64,000 bases of DNA from Nonomuraea aurantiaca (GCF_020215705.1 NZ_JAIWNB010000007.1:124001-188000), one strand, 5' to 3'; positions 41,707 to 50,141 are shown, numbered from the stretch's first letter. Made by a program: numbers and translations. Notes: generated from the sequence alone by a model not told the origin.

Positions 41707-42324
41707 ATGGACAATTTTCACGAAAACGGCACCGCTTCGGCGATCGTAAACGGGCAGACGGGAGAGGAGGTAAGGAGAGCGCGAGAAGCCGCAAAGATGA
41801 CTCAAGCGGACATCGTGCGCGCGCTTGCACGGATAGATGTGGAAATGTCCGTTTCCACGTTGTCTCGTAGCGAGAGCGGCACCCGGGAGTTCAAGAAAGC
41901 CGAGCTCCAGGCCATCAGGGAGGTCCTCGAAGCCGAGAACGTGGCGCTGCACCTGGCTGAGATATCGGATTCGAAGCCACCGCACAGGGTCCGTGAATTC
42001 CTCCGCCGCCGCGCAATCATGATCGGTGTTTCCGGGGCATTGATAGGCGCCTTGGGGCTCCTGGGATTAATCGTGACATTGAATGGTGTCCCATCGGTCA
42101 ACCATTCAGATGCGCCGTCGGCCGTGACCGGCTGCAACCATTATCGCATCGCTGCGCGAGATCTGTGGTTGCGCGACCAATACGGCGAAACGGTCGAGCA
42201 GTTGCCCCACGACCTCGATGTCACGTACCTGGGAAAGCAGAACAGAGCGGGTCACTGGGAGATCACCACGACCGACGGGAGACACGGCTGGGTGGACTCT
42301 TCCTTCTTGAAACCCCGGTGCTGA
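41707..42324 (+). CDS. Membrane-anchored XRE regulator with external SH3-like domain
   Basis: A 205-residue protein. A short N-terminus is followed by a Cro/cI-type helix-turn-helix at about 18-85 (EEVRRAREAAKMTQADIVRA, VSTLSRSESGTREFKKAEL). Then come a basic stop (REFLRRRA), one membrane span at about 100-122 (IMIGVSGALIGALGLLGLIV) and an outer part with two Cys and an SH3b-like pattern (ARDLWLRDQYGETVEQL, GHWEITTTDGRHGWV). ATG 41707 follows GAGAGG. The layout recalls RodZ-like or one-component membrane regulators: outside sensing, inside DNA binding. Target genes are probably the two divergent secreted proteins. Confidence 0.8.
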   Translation: MDNFHENGTASAIVNGQTGEEVRRAREAAKMTQADIVRALARIDVEMSVSTLSRSESGTREFKKAELQAIREVLEAENVALHLAEISDSKPPHRVREFLRRRAIMIGVSGALIGALGLLGLIVTLNGVPSVNHSDAPSAVTGCNHYRIAARDLWLRDQYGETVEQLPHDLDVTYLGKQNRAGHWEITTTDGRHGWVDSSFLKPRC

Positions 42325-42438
42325 ACTACGGCCGTATTCGCACGCCTTCGGTGTCCGTCTGAGGGCGGCGCGCGGAAGGTCGGCGCTCATCGAGCTGCGT
42401 CCGCGTCCAGGCAGGTAGGGCAACCCGCTCGGCCGACG

Positions 42439-42677
42439 TCAGCGGCGCACCAGTTCCCGCAGTTCCTCCATCAGCCTCTGCTCCGCCAGAAAGTTGGCCA
42501 GCTTCCCAGCGGTGGCGAGATCGCCGCAGTCGTGACCTTTTCCGGCAAGGGCTCCCGTCGGTAGCAAGCCGTATTGAAGGACCCACCCGGACACTCCGCG
42601 AAACTGCCAAGCGTGCCTTGGTCAGCTCCACGAGTGAGGCTAAATGTCGGTGCCCGTTGATAACTATGGCCCATCAC
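42439..42677 (-). pseudogene. Possible small gene broken by a frameshift
   Basis: Two overlapping minus-strand frames look protein-like. The first starts at ATG 42677 or 42674 (MGHSYQRAPTFSLTRGADQG then TLGSFAECPGGSFNT). The second ends at 42439 (GKGHDCGDLATAGKLANFLA then EQRLMEELRELVRR). Joined by a frame change near 42580 they would give a protein of about 80 residues with an amphipathic C-terminal helix. Alternatively the second frame alone (GTG 42594, 51 codons) is a small gene. The rest of the stretch 42325-42836 holds nothing I recognise. Confidence 0.3.
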
Positions 42678-42836
42678 GTTGACCGACCGACGACGATGGA
42701 GCCCCCCATGGCCACGGCCCCGTTCAGAGACGAGAGCGCTACCCGCAGGTGCTCAGTCGAGATCCCCTTCCCGCTCGGCCCGACGTGAGCCCGGCGCGCG
42801 AGCTCGTCCGCCTCGTGCCGCGGGCCGGAGGCTGAC

Positions 42837-44825
42837 ATGGGCGTCCTCGACAACTTTCCCCAGTCCCAGGGCTACCTGCTCAATCACCACATCGAGGGGC
42901 TGCCGCGTGAGCTGTTCGCCCGGTACGACGTGGGCGGGCTGCCCGGCACCGACGAGACCGGGCGCAGGGCGTTCGGCATATGGGCGCAACTGCGGCTCAG
43001 CCTGGGTGACAAGGGCGGCTACCAGTACTCCGAGGAGGTGCTCCGGCTGGTGCGAGAGGTGGCCGATGGCGACATCCCCTGGACGTTCGAGGACACGCGC
43101 TCTCTGTGGGGGATCGCCGACGCGCTGTCGAGCTGCGGTCACACCGGCCACGCCGAGCTGTACCGGATTCCGCTGGCCGCCATCGCGACGCTCGGATACC
43201 CCGAGCGCCGTCAGATTCTTGATGACGTGCCGCCGTGGCACCCGGCCCACCGCAGCCCGGGCCGGGCCGCGTTACGCAAGGACCTGGAACGCGTCCTGAC
43301 CGAGCCCCCGGAGCACGGGCCGGCCGGGGTTGTGCGCAGCCTGGTCTGGGACGGCGACCCCATCGCCCGTGCCATGGCAGGAAAGTATGCCGTCCGGCTG
43401 ACTGACCCCGCCGTGCTGCCTCTGCTGAAACACTGGCGCAAGGCCAAGGCCAGAAGGCCCAGCGAAGCCTGGCTCGCCAAGGTCCGCACGCTGCTCACCG
43501 ACGACGGCGTGGCGGTGCTGCGCGAGATCCTCTTCCGCGTGGCCACCCACCGCGAGAGCCGCGAGCCCGGCGGCAGGGTCTTCCTCGCTCGCCGCACCGC
43601 CCTCCCGCTGCGCGGCATGCTGTGGACCTGCGAGGTGATCGACGAGCCCTGGGTGTCCACGCTGCTCGGCGACGTCGCCACGAACTGCGGCCTCGGGCGC
43701 AACGGCACCAGGGGCGCCGCCGTCTGCCGTAACGAGAGACTGGCCAACGCCGCACTGAACGTGCTGGCCAAGCGGGGCGGCCTCGACACGGTGGGCATAC
43801 TCGCGCGTGTGCCAGCCAAGCTGCGCAGACCGGCCCTGCTGGCGAAGGCGTTCGACGCCCTCGACGCGGTGGCCGTCCAAGAGGGGCTGAGCCACGAACA
43901 GCTCGTCGACCGGACGGTCCCCGCCTTCGGGCTCGGCCCCCGACGGGGTCCGGGAGGAGCAGGCCGGCGACTGCGTCGTCCGGCTCGACATCGACGGGCC
44001 GGTGCTGCGGTTCGTCAACGCGTCCGGGCGCGTCGTCAAGTCGGCGCCCCAGTCCATCCGCGAGGATCCAGTACTCGCCGATCCCACTTCTGACCGTTTC
44101 AAGGGCCACTTCGTGCGCTACAGGCAGGCCAAGGCGCTGCTGGAGCAGCGCGGCTGGAGCGGGCTGTCGATCGGTCGGTACTACGAGAGCGGCGGCGACA
44201 TAGGGGCGGCCGTCAAGACGCTCGCCGGCTGGCAGGCCAGCTGGGGCATGCGGGTCGCCTCCGACCCCGCGCAGGATGACTGGGGCACGGCCTCCTGCGC
44301 CGCCACCGACGCGATTCGGTTCCGCCACGCGGATCTTCCCGGCGACGCGCCGCTCACCGAAGTGCCGCCGCTGGTGTTGTCGGCACTGATGCGCGACGCC
44401 GACCTCGCCGTGGGGTCGGGTTCCTGGGGCTCGACCAGCAGGAGGCGGCCGGGCATGACGGCTACTGGCAGTCGTACGGGTTCGGCGAGCTGAGCGAGAC
44501 CGCTCGCACGCGGCGTGACGCGCTGGCCCGGCTGCTGCCCCGGATGAAGCTCGCCGACCGTGTGGAGCTGACCGACCGGTTCCTGCGCGTGCGGGGGCAA
44601 CTGCGCACCTACCGGATTCATCTGGGGCCGGGCAACATCCTGATGGAGCCGAACGTCGCCTACCTGTGCATCGTCCCCGGCCGCGACCGCTCCGCCTCAT
44701 CGGTGTTCCTGCCGTTCGAGGAGGACGGCGGAATGTTGTCGGTCATCTTGTCGAAGGCGTTCCTGCTGGCGGACGACACCAGGATCAGTGATCCCAGCAT
44801 CACCCGCCAGCTCGTCGCTACCTAG
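42837..44825 (+). pseudogene. DUF4132-family gene with two compensating frameshifts
   Basis: ATG 42837 follows GGAGG. The first frame runs well to about 43938, where a CCCCC run shifts reading. The family sequence (RFVNASGRVVKSAPQSIRED, RYRQAKALLEQRGWSGLSI) continues in the next frame to about 44415, and after a GGGG run it returns to the first frame (GYWQSYGFGELSETARTRRD, FLRVRGQLRTYRIHLGPGNI, GGMLSVILSKAFLLADDT) until TAG at 44825. DUF4132 proteins are usually near 1,000 residues and co-occur with MoxR/vWA systems; this one is about 660 and has no such partner. Both shifts fall in homopolymers, so sequencing error is possible. Confidence 0.75.
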
Positions 44826-45160
44826 GCCCTATGCCTTTGAGGGTGAAGGCGCGGTTCCAGTCGCGCACCCACTTCGGCCCGAAGCCCTCCGTGGTGTTCG
44901 GCGAAGTGGTGCGGGCGTCGAACGTTCCCGTGACCGGGTCGAAGCCGAACGCGGCGGCGTTGTCCCCTTGGCGTTGAAGGAGTCGAAGCCCGGGTTGAAC
45001 GTCTTGACGTTCAACCCGCTGGCGCCGGTGGGGTAGGCGAAGCCGCCGGCGCCGATGCTGACCGAACGCGTCAGCACGTTGTTCACCGGCACGTAGACCG
45101 AGTTCGGATTCTGCCAGATCTCGGCGTCGGTGCAGTCCGTGGTGCCGACGGCGGTTCAGG
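44818..45160 (-). pseudogene. Frameshifted 3' remnant of a secreted-protein gene
   Basis: On the minus strand, TDCTDAEIWQNPNSVYVPVN, NVLTRSVSIGAGGFAYPTGA and SGLNVKTFNPGFDSFNAKG are read in one frame. After a G-run that has lost one base (about 44968) the protein continues in another as DNAAAFGFDPVTGTFDARTT and FGPKWVRDWNRAFTLKG, ending at 44818. The start region is missing and an in-frame TGA precedes it. The residues look like an extracellular beta-rich protein; no family is assigned. It is convergent with, and overlaps by 8 bp, the DUF4132 gene. Confidence 0.6.
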
Positions 45161-45235
45161 GCACGTCCTGCGCGGCGGACGGGACGCACCACTCGCGGAT
45201 GTGCCGCCGGCATCTCGGTCGCCCCGCCAGGAACG

Positions 45236-45373
45236 TCAGAGCCCGAGCACCGCAGCCAGGGCCTCCCTGTTCACCCCCACCACGACCAGTACCACCACGA
45301 TGATGACGGTCCTCAGAAAGCGTCCCCAAGGCTCGGGGATGGAGGCCGTGCCGCTGAGTCGAACGGTAATCAC
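45236..45373 (-). CDS. 45-residue single-span membrane protein
   Basis: GTG 45373 follows GAAAGGA by six bases. The peptide reads MITVRLSGTASIPEPWGRFL, then a very hydrophobic helix (RTVIIVVVLVVVGVN), then REALAAVLGL. It is the second of two closely spaced micro-genes on this strand in the island. A toxin, phage-exclusion or accessory membrane peptide are all possible; nothing identifies it further. Confidence 0.55.
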   Translation of the reverse strand: MITVRLSGTASIPEPWGRFLRTVIIVVVLVVVGVNREALAAVLGL

Positions 45374-45439
45374 GTTCTGTCCTTTCGCTGATTATGCTTG
45401 TGAATTCAGCGCCGGACCTGCCAAGACGTCCACAGCGAG

Positions 45440-45556
45440 CTAGACTGACAACGCCAAATTGCAAGTTGGCTGCTGCAGGACCAGCAGGTCCGGCTGCAAC
45501 GACTTGTACGATCCCCGGTGCATCGCCGTGCCGGGGATCTTGTCGTTACAGCCCAT
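45440..45556 (-). CDS. 38-residue peptide gene
   Basis: ATG 45556 has a strong AAAGGAG site six bases upstream. The product reads MGCNDKIPGTAMHRGSYKSL then QPDLLVLQQPTCNLALSV, with Cys at 3 and 32. It is too short for a known domain. It could be a small regulator, a RiPP-like precursor (no modifying enzyme is near) or the first gene of a micro-operon with the 45-residue membrane protein, 66 bp downstream. Confidence 0.45.
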   Translation of the reverse strand: MGCNDKIPGTAMHRGSYKSLQPDLLVLQQPTCNLALSV

Positions 45557-46421
45557 GAGAATACTCCTTTATCGGCGCGCTGGGAGGCCATTCGCTCGCT
45601 CTTAGCCCATCCATTCAAGATTTGCAGCGATAGGGCCCTGACCTGCGATTATGCGATAAATATTCTGTAGTATCATTTCGGCGGGACGGTTAGTGGTCCC
45701 CGATGGGTGATCTCCTATATAAGAGGTTGGCAATACTCATAGGGCTCTAGGTATTCCGAGGGCTACTAATAATTATCCTGTACTTTTATCGGTGCGGAAG
45801 CGTGCGGTCAATTAACGTTTGAGTCCCCGGTCGGGCTTAAGTAAGGCGAGGGCTGGGGGGCCGGGCTCATCAACCGGCATGGCTGCGGGTGGCACATCAA
45901 GCCTGGTTTGGTGGCAGATCAGCCGCTGCGACCTCCAGTCGTATCCGCCGACAATCCGGAGCGCTTCGCGGGGCTCCGATGCATCGCCAGATGTAAAGAA
46001 TGAGGCGTAGAGAGTTGCTCGCGCTGTGTGTTGCTGCGTGTGTTGCTGTAAGTGTGATTGTGAAATACCAGGTCAGAGGTGCTTTGTACGTGCTGGGCTC
46101 GCGATAGGATCCCCGATCCACCTCGTGGAGACCCGGATTGGGGGGAGTAGCTTTGCCGATGCGAGGGTGGCGGAATGGCCATCCAGGAATCACCAGGTAT
46201 CCCGCCAGGCTGAAGTCTCGCGTCACCTTGTGTTGCAACCCCCACAGGCGGGTCACGTGTGCCCCAAGCCAGCCGCTGAGGGCTTTGTTTGCTTTCCGGG
46301 GTGAACATGGACCCCGAGCCTGTATCGCGCACCGCCTGCGGTCAGGAGTCATGCTCCGGTTCGAATCGAGGCATTAGGGCGAGCACCCGAGCCGGTGAAT
46401 TCGGGGGCGTACACGGTCATT
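45557..46421. other. AT-rich, gene-poor right end of the island
   Basis: From about 45620 to 45830 the sequence is unusually rich in A+T, with words such as GATAAATATTCTGTAG, CCTATATAAGAGG and AATAATTATCC. It probably holds the promoter of the two micro-genes and perhaps a former replication or processing region. From 45830 to 46421 several short frames exist on both strands, but none has a ribosome site plus protein-like composition. A GGTTCGAATC word (46358-46367) repeats ten bases of the att core. Confidence 0.5.
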
Positions 46422-46445
46422 AGGTTCGAATCCTGCAGGGCGCGC
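46422..46445 (+). repeat. Attachment site (right): copy of the tRNA-Arg 3' end
   Basis: Exact 24-bp copy of 39629-39652. The rest of the tRNA is absent here, so this is the distal att site of the integrated element. It is followed at once by the terminator that must originally have served the tRNA. Confidence 0.9.
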
Positions 46446-46450
46446 AAACG

Positions 46451-46484
46451 AGACCAGGAAATCTGCGGGTTGACCTGGTCTTTT
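46451..46484 (+). terminator. Rho-independent terminator, originally of tRNA-Arg
   Basis: AGACCAGG (46451-46458) and CCTGGTCT (46474-46481) make a perfect 8-bp stem, and the run continues TTT to 46484. It lies six bases after the right repeat, the normal distance of a tRNA terminator from the mature 3' end. No such hairpin follows the intact tRNA at 39651. Confidence 0.85.
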
Positions 46485-46562
46485 GCATGATCGATGGTCT
46501 GTAACCGGCCTGGAACAACGACAAGCCTTGGCCCCTACCAGGACTTGTCTGTATGCCCGAGA

Positions 46563-46930
46563 ATGTCCGCCATGGGCTCCCCACTGATCTTGGCCAGTCT
46601 GCCTTTCGCCATCGGCATCGTCATGCTCGGCCTGGGCCTCAGCCTGACCCTGGATGACTTCCGGCGGGTGGGCCAGTATCCGAAGGCGGCCGTGGTCGCG
46701 TTGCTGTGCCAGATCGTGCTGCTGCCGGCGATCTGCTTCGGCCTGGTGCTCGCCTTCGGGCTTCCGCCGGAGCCGGCGGTCGGGATGCTGCTGGTCGCGG
46801 CGTCGCCCGGTGGGCCCACGGCCAATCTGTTCAGCCACCTGTTCGGCGGGAACGTCGCGCTGGATGTCACGCTCACCGCGATCAACTCGGTGCTGGCCGT
46901 GATCGCCCTGCCGATCGTGGTGAACCTCTC
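46563..46930 (+). pseudogene. Truncated bile acid:sodium symporter (BASS) family gene
   Basis: From ATG 46563 the frame encodes about 122 residues of a BASS/SBF transporter: LILASLPFAIGIVMLGLGLS, VGQYPKAAVVALLCQIVLLP, VGMLLVAASPGGPTANLFSH and LTAINSVLAVIALPIVVNLS. BASS proteins are about 300 residues with ten spans. Here homology stops abruptly at about 46930, and the next base belongs to a regulator gene in another frame. The frame stays open as nonsense to 47261. This is a deletion or insertion joint, not a frameshift. Confidence 0.8.
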
Positions 46931-46939
46931 GTCCGGCGG

Positions 46940-49912
46940 GTGCTCGAGCCCGCTGTCCCCGCCCGGGCAGCCGGTACATACCTGCACCGCCGCGGCAACG
47001 CGTACGTGTTCAGCGCCGGCTCCGGCACGCTGGATCTCGTCACGTTCCGAGAACTCCTCAACGGCGCCCAGGGGCAAACTCGCGAAGTGGCGCTCGACGA
47101 CTACGTCAGGGCGCTCGGCCTCTGGCGTGGCCCCGCGGGGGATGGATTGTCCTATGGATCGACCGCGATGCCGATCTTCGCCGCCCTCGACGACGAGTTC
47201 TACGCCGCCTGCGTGGCAGCGGCCGAACTGGCCGTGTCGTTACGCCGACCGGAGCGGGTGATCCCGCCGTTGCAGCTGGCCGCGTCGATGGCACCGTTTC
47301 ACGAACCCGTACATGCCGGCCTCATCACCGTTCTCGGCGCCGCTGGGCGGCAGGCGGAGGCGCTGTCAGCGTTCCACGCGGTCCGTGATCGCCTCGCCGA
47401 GGAACTCGGCATCGACCCCGGTTCGGCGTTGCAGGCCGCGCACCTGCGAGTGCTGACGCAGAGCCCGACGTCATCGGTGGTGACGAGCACGGAGGGTGAG
47501 GGTGACCGCGCACCGGCGGGGCAGGCGGCCGGCCTGGTCGGCCGGGGCGAGGAACTCGGCGTCCTGCGGCAGGCCATCGAGGCGGCGCTCACCGGCCGCA
47601 CCGGACTCGCCATCGTCGAGGGCGAACCGGGCTCGGGTAAGACACGCCTGCTGGAAGAGGCCGCCGCCGACGCGGACCGGCGTGGCGCGCTCGTCGTCAG
47701 GGCTTCCTGTTTGGAAGGCGACGGAACACCATCGATGTGGCCATGGGAGCAGGCGCTCGCCCGTGTCCTCGACAGCCTGCCCGCGTTGGCGCGCGAGAAG
47801 TGGCTGGCCAGTGAACTCGGTCGCCTCCTCGAATCCCGAGACGATGACGCCGCGCCACCGGTTTCCGGCGGCCGCGCCCAGTTCCGCCTGTACGAGCAGG
47901 TCGTCACCTTTATCGGCCAGGCCTCGGCAGAACGGCCGATGCTGCTCGTCTTGGACGATCTTCAATGGATCGATGCCACCTCGCTCCAGCTGTTCAGCCA
48001 TCTGGCGGGCCGGCTACCCACCGGCACCGCGATCATCTGCGCCCTTCGCGACCGCGCACCCACACCCGGCCCCGACCTTTCGCGGGCACTGGCCGCCGCC
48101 AGCCGGCTGCCCAGCCACCGCAGGATCCAACTCGGCCCGCTCAGCTTGACCGACGTGGCCGAACTCATCCGCCGCGAGACCGGCCACGAACCCGGCGCGG
48201 ACATTGCCCGCAACATCCATGTCCGCACCGCCGGCAATCCCTTCTTCGTCCGCGAGCTCTCGCGGCTCCTCAGCGATCGCGGCGCGCTCAGCGACGGCGA
48301 CGTATCGGCCCGGGCCGGGGTGCCGTCCACTGTACGAGACGTCGTCCGGGATCGGCTGGCGGGCCTCGACGACAGCGCTCGCCACCTGCTGCGCGTCGCC
48401 GCGCTGATCGGCCGCGAGGTCGACCTCGGTCTCCTCGCCCGCGCCGCCGGTGTCGACGTCGCTGACTGCCTCGAACGCCTCGAACCGCTGCGCGCGCTCG
48501 GTCTGCTCGAAACGGGGCCGGAGAACCCGTTCTCGTGGCGCTTCGCGCACGACCTGGTTCGCGAATCGATCACGGAGACAACGGAGCACCTGCGGGCCGT
48601 CCGGCTGCACCTGCGCGTCGCGGACGCGCTCGAAGAGAGCCAAGCGGAGGACGAGTCCATCACCGAACGCCTCGCCTTCCACCTGTCCGCTGCCGGCCCC
48701 CTCGCCGACCCGGTTCGTACCGTGGAGGCGCTGAAGCGCGCCGGTCGTCGCGCGGCGACCAAGCTCGCGTTCGCCGCCGCCGATCGGCACCTGGAATCGG
48801 CCGCCCAGATCGCGCGGACCGCCAAGCTCCCGGAACTCGAGCTCTCCGCCCTCTCGCTGCTCGCCATCGCCCCGCGCCGGCAAGCCGGGTTCGGCGGCAC
48901 GACGTTCGATCTGCTGGAGCGTGCGGAACACCTGGCCCGCCAACTCGGCCGGGATGTCGAGGCCGCCGGCCTGCTCTTCGCTCGCCTGTTCGGGGCCTAC
49001 ACCTTCCTGGAGTGGGACCGCGTTCGTCTGGTCCGCCGGCTGTACGAGCAAGGGGAGGCGTCCGCCGATCCGGTCATCCGTGTATACGGCCGGCAAGCCT
49101 GGGGCCTGCACCAGTGGGACATCGGCGACATCGGCGCGGCGTACCGATGCTTCAGCGAGAACAATCCCGGCCTACTCGACGGGGTCGTCTCCGCGCACAG
49201 CGAGACCCCGATCCGGCGTGACGTCTCGGGGGAGTGGCCCGGCTGGCATGCCGTCGTGACGGCACTGCACGGTGACGTCGGGACGGCGGAGACCATCATC
49301 GACAAGTGGAACGGCCCCGACGACTCGTATGCGGTCGCGACCTGGGCCTACTACACCACGATCATCGCTTCGATGGCCGGTGACGCGGGCTGGGTGATGC
49401 GCACCATCGAGCGGTGGATGGCCGTGGGCACTGGCCGCGCGGCCATCCAGCAGGAGCACTACATACGGCTGAACTGGTACTGGGCCCGTGCCCTCACCGG
49501 CGATGACCCGGCCGTCATCGCGGCGGAGGCCGACCAGCTCCTGGCCGCGACGATGGTCGACCCGCCGCGGTGGGGCGTCGCCTACCATCACGCACTGATC
49601 GCCGAGATGTGGCTGGCCGCGGGGATGCCGGACGAGGCGGGCATCGCCCTCGACCGAGCGGACCAGGCCCTCGACGCCTACGGTCAACGCTACGCCGAAG
49701 GACTTGTCCTGCTGCTGCGGGCGCGCCACCTCCACGCCCGCGGCGAACCCACGGACGTCGTACGAGCCGCTGCGGAAAAGGCCCGCGACCGGTCCGATGA
49801 ACGCGGGTCTCACCTGTTCGCCCGCCGGGCCGAGAAGTTCCTTGCGGTATTCGGCGCGATGCCCCATAAGAGCATCGGCCACACAGGCCAGAAGTGGCTT
49901 CCCGAGTCGTAG
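46940..49912 (+). CDS. SARP/AfsR-type regulator lacking its DNA-binding domain
   Basis: About 990 residues from GTG 46940. It begins at VLEPAVPARAAGTYLHRRGN, which in SARPs is the very end of the OmpR-like DNA-binding domain. The bacterial transcriptional activator (BTAD) domain follows (FAALDDEFYAACVAAAELAV, LGIDPGSALQAAHLRVL). Then come an AAA/STAND ATPase with Walker A VEGEPGSGKTRLLEEA and Walker B LLVLDDLQWID, and a TPR-like C-terminus. The first ~80 residues, with the winged helix, are gone, so it should not bind DNA in the normal way. Its last ~17 residues (from MPHKSIGHTG) read antisense to a 2TM gene fragment. Confidence 0.75.
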   Translation: MLEPAVPARAAGTYLHRRGNAYVFSAGSGTLDLVTFRELLNGAQGQTREVALDDYVRALGLWRGPAGDGLSYGSTAMPIFAALDDEFYAACVAAAELAVSLRRPERVIPPLQLAASMAPFHEPVHAGLITVLGAAGRQAEALSAFHAVRDRLAEELGIDPGSALQAAHLRVLTQSPTSSVVTSTEGEGDRAPAGQAAGLVGRGEELGVLRQAIEAALTGRTGLAIVEGEPGSGKTRLLEEAAADADRRGALVVRASCLEGDGTPSMWPWEQALARVLDSLPALAREKWLASELGRLLESRDDDAAPPVSGGRAQFRLYEQVVTFIGQASAERPMLLVLDDLQWIDATSLQLFSHLAGRLPTGTAIICALRDRAPTPGPDLSRALAAASRLPSHRRIQLGPLSLTDVAELIRRETGHEPGADIARNIHVRTAGNPFFVRELSRLLSDRGALSDGDVSARAGVPSTVRDVVRDRLAGLDDSARHLLRVAALIGREVDLGLLARAAGVDVADCLERLEPLRALGLLETGPENPFSWRFAHDLVRESITETTEHLRAVRLHLRVADALEESQAEDESITERLAFHLSAAGPLADPVRTVEALKRAGRRAATKLAFAAADRHLESAAQIARTAKLPELELSALSLLAIAPRRQAGFGGTTFDLLERAEHLARQLGRDVEAAGLLFARLFGAYTFLEWDRVRLVRRLYEQGEASADPVIRVYGRQAWGLHQWDIGDIGAAYRCFSENNPGLLDGVVSAHSETPIRRDVSGEWPGWHAVVTALHGDVGTAETIIDKWNGPDDSYAVATWAYYTTIIASMAGDAGWVMRTIERWMAVGTGRAAIQQEHYIRLNWYWARALTGDDPAVIAAEADQLLAATMVDPPRWGVAYHHALIAEMWLAAGMPDEAGIALDRADQALDAYGQRYAEGLVLLLRARHLHARGEPTDVVRAAAEKARDRSDERGSHLFARRAEKFLAVFGAMPHKSIGHTGQKWLPES

Positions 49913-50004
49913 AGAAACCACACCACGACCTGGGCCGGATTGGACAGGGCATAAAGAAGCAGGTGAATCCGTAGCCCCCGCTTCCTGGCCGTCTTTGTTT
50001 TCAC
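49860..50004 (-). pseudogene. 2TM-domain gene cut at its 3' end
   Basis: From GTG 50004 the minus strand reads MKTKTARKRGLRIHLLLYAL and VVVWFLYDSGSHFWPVWPML then LWGIAP. This is the front two-thirds of the 2TM domain (basic start, two spans, FWPxWP turn). After about 49860 the frame is only antisense to the SARP-like gene and the expected end of the domain is missing. The frame stays open to 49810. A joint between two unrelated segments is the simplest reading. Confidence 0.5.
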
Positions 50005-50141
50005 GCCCGCAGGCTAGACCGACGTACTTGAGGCGTACTTCCCAAAGACTGACCCACTGGGTTCAGCGATCGTCAACTATTCGGGATCTACTCTGACCTG
50101 CAATCGAGGTGCCAATCCCACACATGTGAAAGGACTACGCT

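Larger units (their letters stand above)
39653..46445. mobile_element. Decayed 6.8-kb integrated element in tRNA-Arg
   Basis: The segment lies between exact 24-bp repeats of the tRNA-Arg 3' end. It holds an integrase fragment beside the left repeat, a divergent regulator/secreted-protein cassette, two micro-genes, a frameshifted DUF4132 gene and a frameshifted secreted-protein remnant. Several intergenic parts are clearly richer in A+T than the chromosome. The tRNA's terminator now stands beyond the right repeat. No conjugation, replication or phage structural gene is visible, so it is probably a shrunken ICE, plasmid or prophage. Confidence 0.8.

Noticed and set aside
45897..46352. Overlapping minus-strand frames of 137-151 codons in the right end of the island
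   Set aside because: No ribosome site, several frames equally open, and residue patterns unlike protein. Treated as non-coding.
46155..46375. Second tRNA near the right end of the island (a GGGTGGCGGAATGG-like 5' end and a GGTTCGAATC word)
   Set aside because: The two pieces are about 190 bp apart, no anticodon stem or acceptor pairing can be built, and the GGTTCGAATC word alone is not enough.
39653..46445. Insertion sequence or transposase in the island
   Set aside because: No transposase motif and no terminal inverted repeats were seen. The only recombination genes are tyrosine recombinases.
46706..46939. In-frame upstream extension of the SARP-like gene
   Set aside because: This stretch is a shadow of the BASS gene. 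SARP homology begins only at the joint.
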